This document shows, piece after piece, positions 39,659-51,332 of a stretch of 64,000 bases of DNA. A program made the translations under genes and the position numbers. The stretch is from Stemphylium vesicarium. Lineage: Eukaryota; Ascomycota; Dothideomycetes; Pleosporales; Pleosporaceae. The notes beneath the pieces were generated by a model. The model did not search any database. It was not told where the DNA came from and saw nothing but the letters and a program-made list of their open reading frames with translations. The DNA lies in contig QXCR01000123.1 of assembly GCA_004380135.1 (NCBI GenBank), positions 1 through 64,000 on the forward strand. The letters are read 5' to 3'. Each line of letters begins with the position of its first letter. The stretch's first letter is position 1.

Positions 39659-41599
39659 ATGCACGAAATCGTGACTTTGCAGTTTGGCAAACAGAGTAAT
39701 TATCTTGGCACGCACTTCTGGAACACACAGGTAAGTACAGTAACCCAAAAACTCATCATAGACAGAGTTCCCCATGCGCATTGACGCTAAAATCACTCTA
39801 ATGCACCCTCACTCGTCAGGCGTTGTTGGAGCAGGCTGCTCGTTCATTGTGCACTATCAATCACCGCTTCCTACGCAACGTCATTCACGGATCCCTATTG
39901 GTCTTCAGCGAAGCAACATTACTCCATCGTCTTTCTGACTTGTTTACAGGAATCTTACTTCACATACCCACCCGAGGCTGAGTCTCCTGTTAACCATGAC
40001 ATACTTTTCAGACCAGGCGTCGCTCCCGATGGCTCGGATACTTTCACTCCACGAACCTTGATATACGATCTCAAGGGTGCTTTTGGAAGTATGAGAAAAA
40101 TCAACGCGCTATATGAGGCCGAAGATGACAGGAGCATCTTGGATCAGAACGGTGTTTGGCCTTCCAAGCCTATTGTTCAGCGCGCGACTGAGACCATCCC
40201 TCAATCTGCATACCAAAAGCACCTCGATGCTGGTCTAGAGCCGCCACCGCTTGACACATCCTCTGTTCGGTATTGGTCCGACTATAGTCGTGTCTACTAT
40301 CATCCCAAGTCTATCGTTCAATTATCAGAGTTCGACGTCAACGACAAACTTATGCCGTTTGAAGACTGGGATGTGGGTATGGAGCTCTTCGAGAAGCTTG
40401 AGAGAGAGGTAGACCTGGTTGATCGCGACCTCCGGCCATTCGTTGAAGAATGTGATGGTATTCAAGGTCTGCAGATTTTCACTGGCGTCGACGATGCTTG
40501 GGGTGGCTGGGCCTCAGGATGGCTCGAAAGACTGAGAGACGAGTATGGGAAGATGAGCATTTGGACGTGGGGCCTTGGTGACCACGGTGCCAACAACAAG
40601 ATCCCAAGGGTACGCTCATTATCGCTGCTGGTGAAGGCAAAATCACTAACATTCGATAGGAGAAACGGCTCAAACAGATCGCCAACTCAGCCAAATCACT
40701 CCAAGTGCTGGGCGAGCAGTCTTCAGTCTACATACCGATATCAAACACTCCCGCTAAAATGCCGAGCTACCTGAATTTTGATACGTCATCGCCATGGCAC
40801 ATTGCTGCTCTGCAAGCTGTGGGAGTGGAGAGCATGACCATCTCTTCTCGACTGAGAACAACCTTAGGTGGACGAGGCACACTTCAAGACTTAGAGAATA
40901 CAATCAACAGTACTGGAAAACGACGTATAGCGAAGTTGGAGATGAGCATCGCAGACCCCGATGTACTGTCAAACAAATCTTTAGACGCGGCTGAGTCCGC
41001 GGCGCAGGTTGGATCAATAACATCAAGACAGAAGAGCGAAGGCGACGACCAACTGGCGAACTTCGACATTGACGTTTTCAGCCGCGACTACCCTGCAGCT
41101 ACGAGCCGAGCGAAGAAAGAGCACGTTTTTGGTAGGGCCGAGGCCTCCCGCGGAGATTGGACGTTATCTGAAAACAGCGAGCGCGATCCCCATGATAGGT
41201 GGGATAGCGGACCGGCAGTACAGAGGTATGTGTTTGTCGAGTATTCTTTCCAGCTGCGCGATGAAAGCGTTCACTAGTCACTTTATGCAACTTGGAAAAA
41301 GTCTCGCATAGTATATACTAACACTGTCCAGATTCACTGCTCCACTGCTTTTCCCCATACTTGATAGCTTCCCAAAATCCATTTTCGACGTAGGATCCGG
41401 TCATCCTCAAAAGCTTGCTGTTCACGCTGGGCTCACGACAAGTACTGCCGTGGCGGGACAGATACGAGCAGTTGAGCAAATCGTCAAGCGACTGGTAAAC
41501 ATCGAAGAAAGAGAAGCTCTATGTAATGGCCTACAAGTCCTTGCAGAAGAGTACGATGAGGGTTGGGACAGCGGCTCTGAGAGCGACGACGACGACTAG
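39659..41599 (+). CDS. DML1: DML1/Misato protein (mitochondrial inheritance, tubulin-like), four exons
   Basis: Exons 39659-39730, 39950-40609, 40660-41225 and 41332-41599; introns of 219, 50 and 106 bp; 521 aa. DML1/Misato proteins are needed for mitochondrial DNA inheritance or distribution in yeast and for mitochondrial morphology in animals. The start MHEIVTLQFGKQSNYLGTHF is the tubulin-like Misato segment, joined by splicing to NTQ-ESYFTYPPEAESPVNHD. Further family blocks: PRTLIYDLKGAFG, SVRYWSDYSRVYYHPKS, DSGLQIF-type core (here GIQGLQIFTGVDDAWGG), and the C-terminal PLLFPILDSFP. It ends in an acidic tail (SESDDDD). The long first intron joins the conserved NTQE exactly, so no extra exon is needed. 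Length fits fungal orthologs. Confidence 0.93.
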
Positions 41600-43918
41600 T
41601 GAGCAAGCTGCTTGCGACGCTCTCTGCGAATCCCAGCGAGTCGTCACTCTAGTTGCCTTACTATTTGCGCTTTGCTCACTTTTATTTTGACATATCCTGC
41701 GCCATACATTTTCTTTCTGTGTATAGCGCTACTTCTCCCAGCCTGAATTACACGGCATACATCTCGAACCAGCCCGTTCCATCTGCCCAACAACAAGAAA
41801 TAACAGGACTACCGTGTCACTGATTCAAAACACGCCATATGCAATTCTTCATGCACGGCTAAACACTATCGATCGAGCATGCGTTGATAGGATGGTTTCA
41901 ATAATCCGCTCAGCCTAAGTTTCCGACCCGTTCTGCAACAGAATCACGGTTCCGAAGAAACGCCTCAGCTAGCAGTTGGTGGCCCGAGATGCAGAAAAAG
42001 CGAACTATCGCCACAAATCCATGTACGACCTAATATCGCCTATTGGACGTATAGCGCCGTATGCTGACATTGTGATGCATCAGTCATCTTGCCGATTACG
42101 TCAACAACTTCTAGTCAAATGGATCAGTCGACAAGACACGATGGCAGTAGCAGATTCCCGCCTTCGCACCCGGTCGCTAATGGCAAATTCAATGGTAAAA
42201 TGACATAATTTTTGTCTTTGCTAACGAAGCGACTCCCTGCATGAACGCAAACGGGGTGTTGAGCATGGCCGTTCCGCTAGTTCACGTGGTGCGGATGAGC
42301 GGCCGCTCACAGACAGCATCGGCGAACGAGTGAGAAGCGATGCCGGAGCGAGCGGCAACTCTGGTTCGTATGGTCAGAATTGCTATCGTTGAGGACCACC
42401 TATCTCTCAGACTCCGGGGCTTACCGGCTTAGGTGCATTTGCCTTCGTCAATAGTTCAAAGTGAGCCGTGCAATCAGCTCTGTACAGTAGAGCGGCAGCG
42501 GCAGCTTCTGCAGGAACCCTTCACGGCTTTCAGCTCGTGCGCAACCGGACTTTTAGCGCGAGAGAATGGTACTGAGGACTCCCACAGTTCGCATGGAGAT
42601 CGATACATATTTACAAAAACTCCGAGTGGTACTGCGCGGGGTAGCGGGCACAAGCGAGCGTTGTGCGAGGTTGATGGGACGGTACCAGCCCTCAGTCAGC
42701 CCGCCAACCCCGCCATACATGCGACTTCATGATTTAGGAAATCACAGTTAACCATTTTGATGACTTGCATTATGATCATCATTTTCGGCGGTGGCAGGAT
42801 CCAGTCATTAATGACACATCATGAACTCGGTCCCGCCACGCTACCAATGGTGGCAAGCGACTCCGATTATAGACACGAGAAGCTGTTTGGACTCACGAGC
42901 GGCATCTTGGGCTTTTACTACGCCAAAGATCTGCTAAATGCTGATCATGACGATATCAGGAGGTCGCGAGAGTGTCCAAACCCTCGCGCACACATGCGAA
43001 CGACGATACAACGACGAAGCTCCATCAGGTACTAAACATAGGCATCAAGAAGCTGCTATATCCCGAGAAACAACAGCGAAACACGAGGTCTTTTGGCTCG
43101 TGCGTCGCCCGTGAATGCGACGTATCGTGGTGTCATTTCGATCTCGTACAACGCACGTTTACCTCCGAGGACTGTACCCTTGGAACCGTCATGCTAATTG
43201 GCCCGCAGAAAGGAGTACGAAGCCGCGACCCTGGAAGTGTCTGACTGCCCACATCGGGACCCAAGTCAAGATGACGTATCTCGTCCTATGCCGGCAAAAT
43301 TGGGCGTAGTGGCTGGGATACAGCCGCAAGTTCCAAACTCTGATAACACCGCGTATTCTTGCATAGAGAGGTGGGCCGTGGTGTTCTCCTGTGGCTTACC
43401 ATGCGCCTAATCCTGGAAAGCCCCATGCAGCCATCTCTCACCGAGTGTAGCCATTGGCTTACTACAAACCTTTTCATGTGCCGGTTGCTGGGGTAATTCT
43501 GACCAACTTTGTTCCTGGATCATGTTTACCGTTTTCAGCGAAACTCGCTCCGTGGCATTTGGCCGACCCAATGCTACGAAGACAGCTAACGTGTGGAGAC
43601 TACCAACCCAATGTCATTCCCGTAACTATGGGGAACGAACTCGGAACCCCCTCAGATTTCGTTAAAATTCTGTGACCCTGTCGTGGCTTTCCATGGATTG
43701 GACAGACCAAATGGCTGTTCAGGTGCGGAGATCCCGCCGCTGCTGAGAGTATAATAAGAGGTTTCTTGCGCTCGTTCTTATCCCAAGCCAAATCAAGCCT
43801 TCGATCTTCAACACAAGCAGCTCTCTCGCTACGGTTGCTTTATTACCTTCGCTTTACAACTCTACTTTCTTGATCACTTCTTTGTTGTTTGATAACAACA
43901 CCCGATCTCTAGAGCACT
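41600..43918. other. Intergenic, about 2.3 kb
   Basis: No supported coding region between DML1 and the GPI-type surface protein. The last 170 bp is promoter and leader of the latter. Short open frames near 42433-43035 lack any domain or splice logic. Confidence 0.45.
43750..43757 (+). promoter_or_regulatory. TATA box of the repeat-rich surface protein
   Basis: TATAATAA about 160 bp before the ATG at 43919, followed by a pyrimidine-rich leader. This strong-promoter layout fits an abundant wall protein. Confidence 0.5.
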
Positions 43919-45586
43919 ATGAGGTACTCATTGGCGATGCTCGCCCTTGTGGGCGCTGTCTACGCTGCTCCCCATGGTGGTAGCTATGGTGGGCACGAGG
44001 GCGGTATGGGCCATGGTGGAGAGTCCATGAGCGGACACTCCATGAGCGGACACTCCATGGGCGGAGAATCTGGTGCTGACTGGGGCGAATCTGAGGGAGG
44101 CTACATGCCCTCTGGAGTAGGTGATAGTAGTCAAAAGCCCCTCATTCTCAATGCTAATAAGTAACAGTCTGGTTACGAGGAGGTTCCTCCTGAGGCTTCA
44201 AGCTCTCCTTGCGACAAAGACAGCAGCAGCATGCCCCCGGAGGTCACCTCCGTCATGTCCTCCATTATCTCGTCCCACACACCCCCGGTCATTACCGAGA
44301 GCTACCCGAGCCCCGAGGAATCTTCAAGCGTCCCACCTGTGGTCGAGACCAGCACTCCCTGCGATGAGTCCTCCACTAGCATCTATGTGCCACCGCCAAC
44401 CTCAACTCCGGAGGTTCCAGAGGAGTCTTCCACCACCCCATGCGAGGAGTCGACTACCCCCTACGTACCACCACCGAGCTCAACTCCCGAAGTCCCAGAG
44501 GAGACTACTACTCCTTGTGAGGAGTCGACCACCGTCTACGTGTCGACCACCATCTACGTACCGCCCCCGAGCTCTACTCCAGAAGTACCAGAGGAATCTA
44601 GCACGACCCCATGCGAGGAGTCGACTACCATTTATGTGCCTCCTCCAAGCTCGACTCCTGAAGTCCCCGAGGAGTCTTCCACTACCCCATGTGAGGAGAG
44701 CTCCACGACGATCTATGTACCTCCACCAAGCTCGACTCCCGAGGTCCCAGAAGAGACTTCCACTCCCTGCCCCGAGAGTGAGACAATCGTCGTGCCGCCC
44801 CCAAGCTACACGCCCGAGGTTCCAGAGGAGACAACAGTTGTCAGTACGATCGTTGTTCCACCTCCTAGCTCTACCCCCGAGGTCCCTGAAGAGACATCAA
44901 CACCTTGCCCTGAGTCTACCACCACCATTGTCGTCCCTCCCCCGGTCTCCACTCCTGAAGTGCCAGAGGTGACTTCGACTCCTTGCCCAGAGAGCTCCAT
45001 GGTGCCTGAGGTTTCCACTTACCCAGTCGTTCCTCCCGTCATCACCGAATCGGTTCCTTACATTGAGAGCTCCAGCGCCGTCGTGCCCGCTCCATCGACT
45101 TACCCTGAGGTCCCACCCGTGATCACCGAGTCCGTCCCCGTTGCCGAGAGCTCTAGCGTTGTCGTCCCCGCACCATCAACCTACCCTGAAGTCCCACCTG
45201 TCGTTACCGAGTCTGTCCCCGTCGTCGAGAGCACCACTGTCGTAGTTCCCAAGGCATCTACATACCCTGAGGTGCCACCAGTGATCACTGAGTCTGTCCC
45301 CGTTCCCGAGAGCTCCACCGTTGTTGTCCCTGAAGCATCTACCTACCCCGAGGTACCCCCTGCTGAGGAGTCTTCCAGCGCCGTTGTTCCCCCCAAGTCT
45401 TCCGAGGTTCCTCCCTACGGCACTGCCTCTTCATCGGCTGCCTACATGCCCTCTGCCTCTTCATCGGCTGCCTACATGCCCTCTGCCTCTACCCCCGGTT
45501 ACCCCGAGTACACCGGTGCCGCCGGTTCTACCAAGCCCGTGGCTGCCTTGATGGCCGGTGCCGCAGCTCTCGTCTACCTGGTTTAA
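43919..45586 (+). CDS. Ser/Thr/Pro-rich repeat cell-surface protein with signal peptide and GPI-type C-terminus
   Basis: Exons 43919-44116 and 44168-45586 (intron 51 bp), 538 aa. A mucin-like wall or surface protein. The signal peptide is MRYSLAMLALVGAVYAAP. A short Gly/His/Ser/Met region follows, with the repeat MSGHS. The body is a Pro/Ser/Thr/Glu repeat of two kinds: eight units around VPPPSSTPEVPEE with a PCEES or PCPES spacer, then four units around STYPEVPPVITESVPV. Near the end ASSSAAYMPS occurs twice. The C-terminus has Gly/Ser/Ala residues suited to a GPI site and a hydrophobic tail (VAALMAGAAALVYLV). Regular Cys in the spacers suggest cross-linking. Heavy O-glycosylation is expected. 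No catalytic domain; adhesion or wall structure is inference. Confidence 0.88.
44384..45484 (+). repeat. In-frame coding repeats of the surface protein
   Basis: Degenerate repeats of roughly 60-90 bp encode the VPPPSSTPEVPEE and STYPEVPP units. At 45425-45454 and 45455-45484 there is a perfect 30-bp tandem duplication. Such arrays change length easily by recombination. Confidence 0.85.
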
Positions 45587-46596
45587 GCGACCTTAGTCAT
45601 TGACCACACTCCTGCACAGGATGTACAACACACGCCTTTCCCTCTTCGCACTTTCATTAACGGCATACCTTTACTAAACCCCCTTTTTTAATACAAGCAC
45701 ATAACACGGTGGGGGCCGTGTGGGACATGGACAGGTTGCGCACAACGACATTCCCTTGTATTATCTAATGACTTTTTTCACTTCTTTTGGCGAAGCTGAT
45801 GGCCATGGCGCTCTGTGTTCCTGGCCAGCCTGCGAGTTTTCTAGTCGCGGTAGCGACGAGCATTTATTGAAGTGTCTCTCTTCTACAACTGCGCGGAATG
45901 GTTTGGTGTAATTTCGGAAAAGTCTTGAGGGCGGCTCGTTGCTTTGAGCGTAGATAGCTTAGGTAGCTTGCAGTAGTAATTCATAATGGTGTTGAACAAT
46001 TGTTTGTTGCGCGCTGTGGTGTTCGGCTTGTGACGCGTTCCTTTCCCGTTGCGGCGTGCCACACAGGTCACAGGCTTATCTTTGTGCCTTCCAAATCTAG
46101 GTTCCGTCTATGGTTTAACACGTCTGAAGTCATACGTTGAGGCTCGCGCAAAGAAGGGCTCAGAGCTCTTATGAAGCGGCTGCAAAAGGGCAATCGCGTG
46201 TATACACGCTAACGCCGCGTTCAACGAACTTTGATCTTACCCAGACGGGTATATTGAGCTACGTCATGCCGCAACACCCGTTCAGCCCTACCCGCCGCCC
46301 TCGCGTCACGTAAATCTCATGGCGTACGCAACTCCACCCCACATAGCCGCCTTGGACGCAGCCTGTCTAAACCCTACTGTAACAAAGATGGACGAACGCA
46401 GCGGGGGAAGGTTTCAGCCACCATCCCACCCTCCATCTTTCCCCATCCCCATCCCCAGTGCGCATCGCAAACCAGATCTCCCGATCGCAACAAGTCCATG
46501 AATCATCGATTCCCGCATCCAGCACGACCAATTGTCATCCCTCTGCATACACGCGCCGATCTAACGCGCGACAACTTGCATACATAAGCGACAGCC
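45587..46596. other. Intergenic, about 1 kb
   Basis: 3' region of the surface protein and promoter of the next gene, whose leader is C/A-rich (46420-46590). No other gene seen. Confidence 0.45.
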
Positions 46597-47601
46597 ATGG
46601 GCTCCTCAGCCGACGACCCTAACAGAGTGCCTGCGGCAACCAGCGGATCAAGATCGAAACTCCTATCTACGAATTTCAAGAGCTTTCTTAGTAAACCCGC
46701 TCTCAAGCATCCGCAACAGGCGCTTACAGTGCAGCTCTTCAACGCGGAGCAAAAGGCAAACGGACACTCTACTAGTAGTGATCAGCAACCTACTCTAGCA
46801 CCTGGACAGCAGCAACAGCAGCAAAAAGCAGACATGTCAGCACAGCAAGCAACAGGCGACATCGTGAGCGGTGCGAACTCTGGGTTCCCCAAGACAAGCG
46901 ATGCACCAGGCGAGCATTTCGAGCCCCGACAGACCGCCACGAGCGAAGACTACGAGCCCGACCCGAGTAAAAGCATCAAGCTGAGTCCCGAGCGACAAGC
47001 CCTTGTCGACGACGTAAGACCACTAACTCTCACCCCGCCCAAGGAAATAAAAATAACATCTGTCTTCCAGATAATCGCCCTCTACTCCTGCCAACCCACC
47101 GTCTCCCGCGTAAAACGCTACACCTCAGACTGCGTCTACGACGACCAATTCGTCTACGCAAACGACCGCTACAAAATGGCTGGCCAATGGTTCGCGCTGC
47201 CCAAACTCTTCTCCGCCTCCGTCAACGAATCATACCAGATCATCCGCTCCGACGACGACATGATCCAGTTTAAAAACAAGCAGTCCTGGACCTTCCGCCT
47301 CATACCCAAGACAGCCACGATAACGGGGCTGGTCAGTTTGAGTCTGGATCCGGATAGTAGGGATACGGAGTTTATGCAGATCAAATACCACAAGGATCAG
47401 GCGAATGACAAGGATTATAGTCATGAGGGGTTGGGTTTCAGCTTTAAGAAGTGGCAGGCGGATAATGTGGTTAAGCATATGGATGCGCCCGAGTTGAAGG
47501 AGTTTGAGGCAGATAAGGGGGCGAACAAGGAGCATGTGAGGAAGTATGGGACGGGCGCTGAAGGGGGGGCTGCGCCGAAGAAGGATTTTACCGCAGCATA
47601 G
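46597..47601 (+). CDS. NTF2/SnoaL-like fold protein of unknown function, two exons
   Basis: Exons 46597-47013 and 47071-47601, 315 aa. The intron (47014-47070, 57 bp) has a GTAAGA donor and TTCCAG acceptor. It is a multiple of three and lacks an in-frame stop, so the unspliced frame would insert 19 residues. Removing it gives LVDD-IIALYSCQPT, a continuous start for the folded domain. The N-terminal ~130 residues are Gln/Ser-rich and disordered. The C-terminal half (YTSDCVYDDQFVYANDRYKM, WFALPKLF, FKNKQSWTFRL) looks like the cone-shaped NTF2/SnoaL fold. An acidic Lys-rich tail follows. No signal peptide; function unknown. Confidence 0.75.
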   Translation: MGSSADDPNRVPAATSGSRSKLLSTNFKSFLSKPALKHPQQALTVQLFNAEQKANGHSTSSDQQPTLAPGQQQQQQKADMSAQQATGDIVSGANSGFPKTSDAPGEHFEPRQTATSEDYEPDPSKSIKLSPERQALVDDVRPLTLTPPKEIKITSVFQIIALYSCQPTVSRVKRYTSDCVYDDQFVYANDRYKMAGQWFALPKLFSASVNESYQIIRSDDDMIQFKNKQSWTFRLIPKTATITGLVSLSLDPDSRDTEFMQIKYHKDQANDKDYSHEGLGFSFKKWQADNVVKHMDAPELKEFEADKGANKEHVRKYGTGAEGGAAPKKDFTAA

Positions 47602-47932
47602 CGGCGGAGAATGTTTAACTACGAGCAGATGAATTTCGTCTTTTGTCAATTGACATGAAATGAGTATCTAGACTGTTTCTGTGATGAGAAACATCTAAAA
47701 TCCACGTGATCATTTTACCGCTTCAGGACGGTGCACTGAGCCTTGGTCAAGGACGCTGGCTCGAGTTTTCGACCCGCTAGTGGTCTTGTTCGATTCGAAG
47801 CATATGTTCCATTTCAACCATAATTACATGAATACATTAACATAAACCATTAACCTCATGAACGTGCTAAACTCCTTGCTAGCACAAGCATATTCCATGA
47901 TGAGAAAACCACACTTACACGAACCTCCCCAC
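47602..47932. other. Intergenic between convergent genes
   Basis: 331 bp between two convergent stop codons, presumably both 3' untranslated regions. Nothing else seen. Confidence 0.5.
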
Positions 47933-50900
47933 CTAGTAAGGTGTATCAGCCTTCCTGATCGCCTCCCAATCCGTAGCCGTCTGGCCTGCCATGGGCCTGC
48001 CATGGGTATGCTGGCCATGGATGGCAGGGTTACCCTCGATGCCTCCGGCTCCAGTGCCGAAACGCTCAGTGTTCATCGGCAGACCGGTGTGAGGTTCAAC
48101 TACAGTGGGGTTGTGGTCGAGATCAGTGACAGGATGGGCACCGTAGACACCCTTGCGAGTCTCCCTGCTGCGAGTTAGATCACATAAGACAAACCAAAAA
48201 CGGATATTGAAGACTTACCGATCACCGCTGATAGCATCAGGATCGCCGATAGGACCATCAGTGCCCATGTGCTGCCGCTTGCCGGGAGCAAGCGGGTCGC
48301 TTTCATGGGGCTGTTCCATGGCCTCACGTGCAGGATGTCCTTTCGGTGGGTCCTTGTGTAAGCGGTGCTTACCCTTCCAGCGGGGCGAGTCTGGCTCATC
48401 GCTGTAGTCCTTGGAGTGCCTCGGGCTGTAATCCCTTGATTGGCGAGGTGAAGATTCAGGACTCGCGGAAGACTTTTCTTTCTTGGACTTGTCGCGGTGC
48501 AGGAAGCCCAACAAGCGATGTTTCTTCTTCTCTTCAGTTTCGTTCTCCTTTTCAAAATCTTTCTCGTGATGAAGTTGTTCCCTCTCACGCTCAGCGGCAA
48601 TCTTCTTGAGACGGTCTTCCGCTTCAAGCTCGTTCTGATGTCGGTTGTCAATGTACGCTGCACCGCCGACTCCTGCGGCTCCAACAGTACCACCTAGGAC
48701 GGCAGCATTGCGTGCATCATGGTCCTCTTTCACTGGATCCTGAATGTGAGTGTTATGTGGTGCGATGGTACCTTGGCCGGGGTAGGAAGTATGGGTAGAG
48801 GTATCTTGAAGAGGATAAGAACTCTGTGTCGCGTTTGTTGGGTGAACTGGTTCTAGGATTGTACCTGCCTGAGTGGGCGGCACGACCTTTTGCTTCTGGC
48901 GCAACGGTAGCTGCTGCTGATCATGGGCATGAGGCTCGCGAGTGTAAGCCCCGGCGCCCAGTGCGGCGACACCAGCCAGACCAGCTCCACCAAGTGCGGC
49001 GTTTCTGTTGATGTGATCATTCGGGTCGGTACGATTGACATTGCTCCGGGTAGTGGGGTTGTTGTAGTCGTATTCAGTCCTGGATGCGACAGGATTGGAA
49101 GCTCGAGCACTCGACATGGTAGGATCGTACCTCTGTCCTGGCATTGAAGCACTTGGCTGCGTCATCTTATGATCACCATATGCGTTTACAGCATCCTGGG
49201 CGCCATATCCGGCTCCAAGTGGAGCAACTCGGCGAGGAGGGTCATGTGAGACTGGGGGTCCAGATACAGCTGAGCCACTGCCATGATCGGACGTGACTTT
49301 AGGGTCGAATCTTTGCTCTTGCAACTTCGGCTTCTCGCCCAAAACACGAGGATCAAGAATTTTGCTACTGTAAGGGCTAGATTCCTCGTGAAGAAATTGG
49401 TTCTCGTCAACATCTCGCGTTTCCCGGTCCTTGGACGCTGTATGAGCTCCTAGGCCTAAAGCGCCAGCACCAAGGCCACCGGCGATCGCAGCCTCACGTG
49501 TGTGGTGATCACCTTCAGCCGACTTTGGTCGAGGCTCTTCGAGCGTGCCAGTGTGCCTTAACTCGTGGTTTCCAGGATCAACCAAGGGCTCGCTTGAAGC
49601 TGCAGTTGTGGTAGCGAGAGGGCTTTGGACTGGCACGTTTCCACCTGTATGGTTGGTCGTCGGGTCTACCATAGACTCATAGTCCAGGAAATTTTTGGAC
49701 TCGTCACTTGGTGTGGCAATGAATTCTCCAGGGATATGTCTGTGGCGTGACTCAAGCCGAGGGTTGATAGGCCGTTCACAACTTCCAACCGGCTCAGTCG
49801 TAGGCAGAGCAGTTCCGGTGTTGTCAGTCTCGAGTCCTTTTTCTCGCGTAGATGGGAGCGAGGTAGCATTAGAAGCGGCGGCCGTGGCTGCAGCCAAAGC
49901 TCCCGGGTGATGTTCGGGTTCCTGGTGACCGGGTACGTAGGTACTTGTTTGAGTCTACGCTGCTGTCAGTTTCATTGCGCTCAGCACAGTTTTAGATATC
50001 TCGGATTGATACCCGCTTAGTATACTTACTGAAGTAGGCGGGACTATGGTTGAAGGTGCGTCTCTATGTGTAGTCTGGCGAGTCTCAAGACCTTGGGTCT
50101 GGACTTCCCTCTCTTCGGGCCGCGACATGGTGTGGGAAGCTCCAATAGCAGTAGCTGTAGCTGCAGCTCCAGCAAGCGGAGCATCCCCATAGGTAGCCTG
50201 GCGAGTCTCAAGGCCTTGGGTCTGGACTTCCCTCTCTTCGGGCCGCGACATGGTGTGAGAAGCTCCAATGGCAGTGGCTGCCGCTGCGGCTCCAGCAAGC
50301 CCTTCTCGTCCGTAGCTGTCATTGACGGGACTGTCGTGCGGTTTCGACACTACACCGCCAGCGAGAGGAAAAGATCGGTCTGTATCGGCAGTGTAGCTCT
50401 CCTGCCGTAGGGTACTCTCATAGGGTTGCTGCTCGCGCGCGTAGACTGGAGCAGCAGCGGCGGACTGATGGCCGACTGCACGCGTCTCTGTAAATCTGGG
50501 TCAGGTCTTGCGCATAAGAGCTATGTATTGCACTCAGGGGATATCTACGTACGTGGTTGATAGACCTGGTCAATGGGAACTGGCTGAACATCTCTATCTT
50601 GAGTCATTCCAACTGCTCCGAGGTTCCCGCCCCCGACTACTTGGTCCTGTGCCAAAGATCGCTCAGCAGCATTGTGTGTTGGCATAGCGGCATGTCCTTG
50701 GTGGTCACCAAAGCCAATCACTCCGCTCTTGATACTGGCAACACTGGGTTCCTGATTGTGACCATGAGGGTAGGCATCTGGACGCTGAGCCCCTGCAAGA
50801 GGCGCGCTTGTATTTGTGAGGGGTCGCTCAGTAGCAGTGCCAATAGGTCCATCGGTCCCAACGTGCTCCGGCCGTCCGATGGCAGTACCAATTGGTACAT

Positions 50901-51332
50901 CTGTGTTGGAATGCTCTGTTCGTCCAGTAGTAGTACCAATGGGTCCATCCGTGCCCATATGCTCTGATCGTCCGAGAGGCTCCTGGCCATGAAGACCTGC
51001 TGAGCCACTCGGTTGAGATAGCTCAGTGTACGGAGCGCCGGATGTGGTCTTGATGTCGTAAACGGGCTGGCCAAGAGGGGCGTTCTTGCCTTCGCCTCGG
51101 CCGATCATCTCATCGTAAATGGGATGTTGCTGACTAGAGGTGATATCAGCGACAATGCGCAGTCAGAAAAATGCATGTGCATACCCGTCAGCAGTGGACT
51201 GGTGCGAGTCATGCGCCGCGTCCCCATCTTTCTTGTGTCCGTGACTGCGGGACCGTTAGCTGTGGTAGGTAGGTAGGTAGGTAGGTGAAGGGTGGGATGC
51301 GATACGCACAGGACGTTCTTGATCTTCTCCAT
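47933..51332 (-). CDS. Large low-complexity protein (about 1030 aa), six exons
   Basis: Assembled on the minus strand: 51332-51310, 51244-51185, 51133-50553, 50487-50030, 49954-48219 and 48167-47933. Every junction keeps frame, and all introns are GT-AG (51-75 bp). It starts MEKIKNVLHGHKKDGDA, ends in ADTPY, and is hydrophilic. Visible parts: repeats of MGTDGPIGTA type near residues 60-110; a 41-aa tandem duplication; three Ala/Gly runs (for example AIAGGLGAGALGLGAH, GGAGLAGVAALGAGAY) spaced through the middle; and a highly charged Lys/Glu coiled coil near residues 810-880. The end carries MGTDGPIGDPDA and HTGLPMNTERFGTGAGG. No enzymatic domain or signal peptide. The Ala/Gly runs could be amphipathic or membrane-associating. 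Function unknown. The last intron has a tandem CAGCAG acceptor. Confidence 0.8.
50057..50302 (-). repeat. 123-bp (41-aa) in-frame tandem duplication inside the 1030-aa protein
   Basis: The word GCGAGTCTCA occurs on the plus strand at 50078 and 50201, exactly 123 bp apart, and the surrounding sequence is nearly identical between the two copies. The unit encodes SHTMSRPEEREVQTQGLETR and an Ala-rich continuation. Approximate outer limits are given. Confidence 0.85.
51264..51286 (+). repeat. GTAG tetranucleotide microsatellite in the first intron
   Basis: About five and a half consecutive GTAG/GGTA units within intron 1 of the 1030-aa gene. A simple repeat with no coding effect. Confidence 0.9.

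Noticed and set aside
44806..45018. Minus-strand Gly/Thr/Val repeat frame
   Set aside because: It arises only because the surface-protein repeats are open in several frames.
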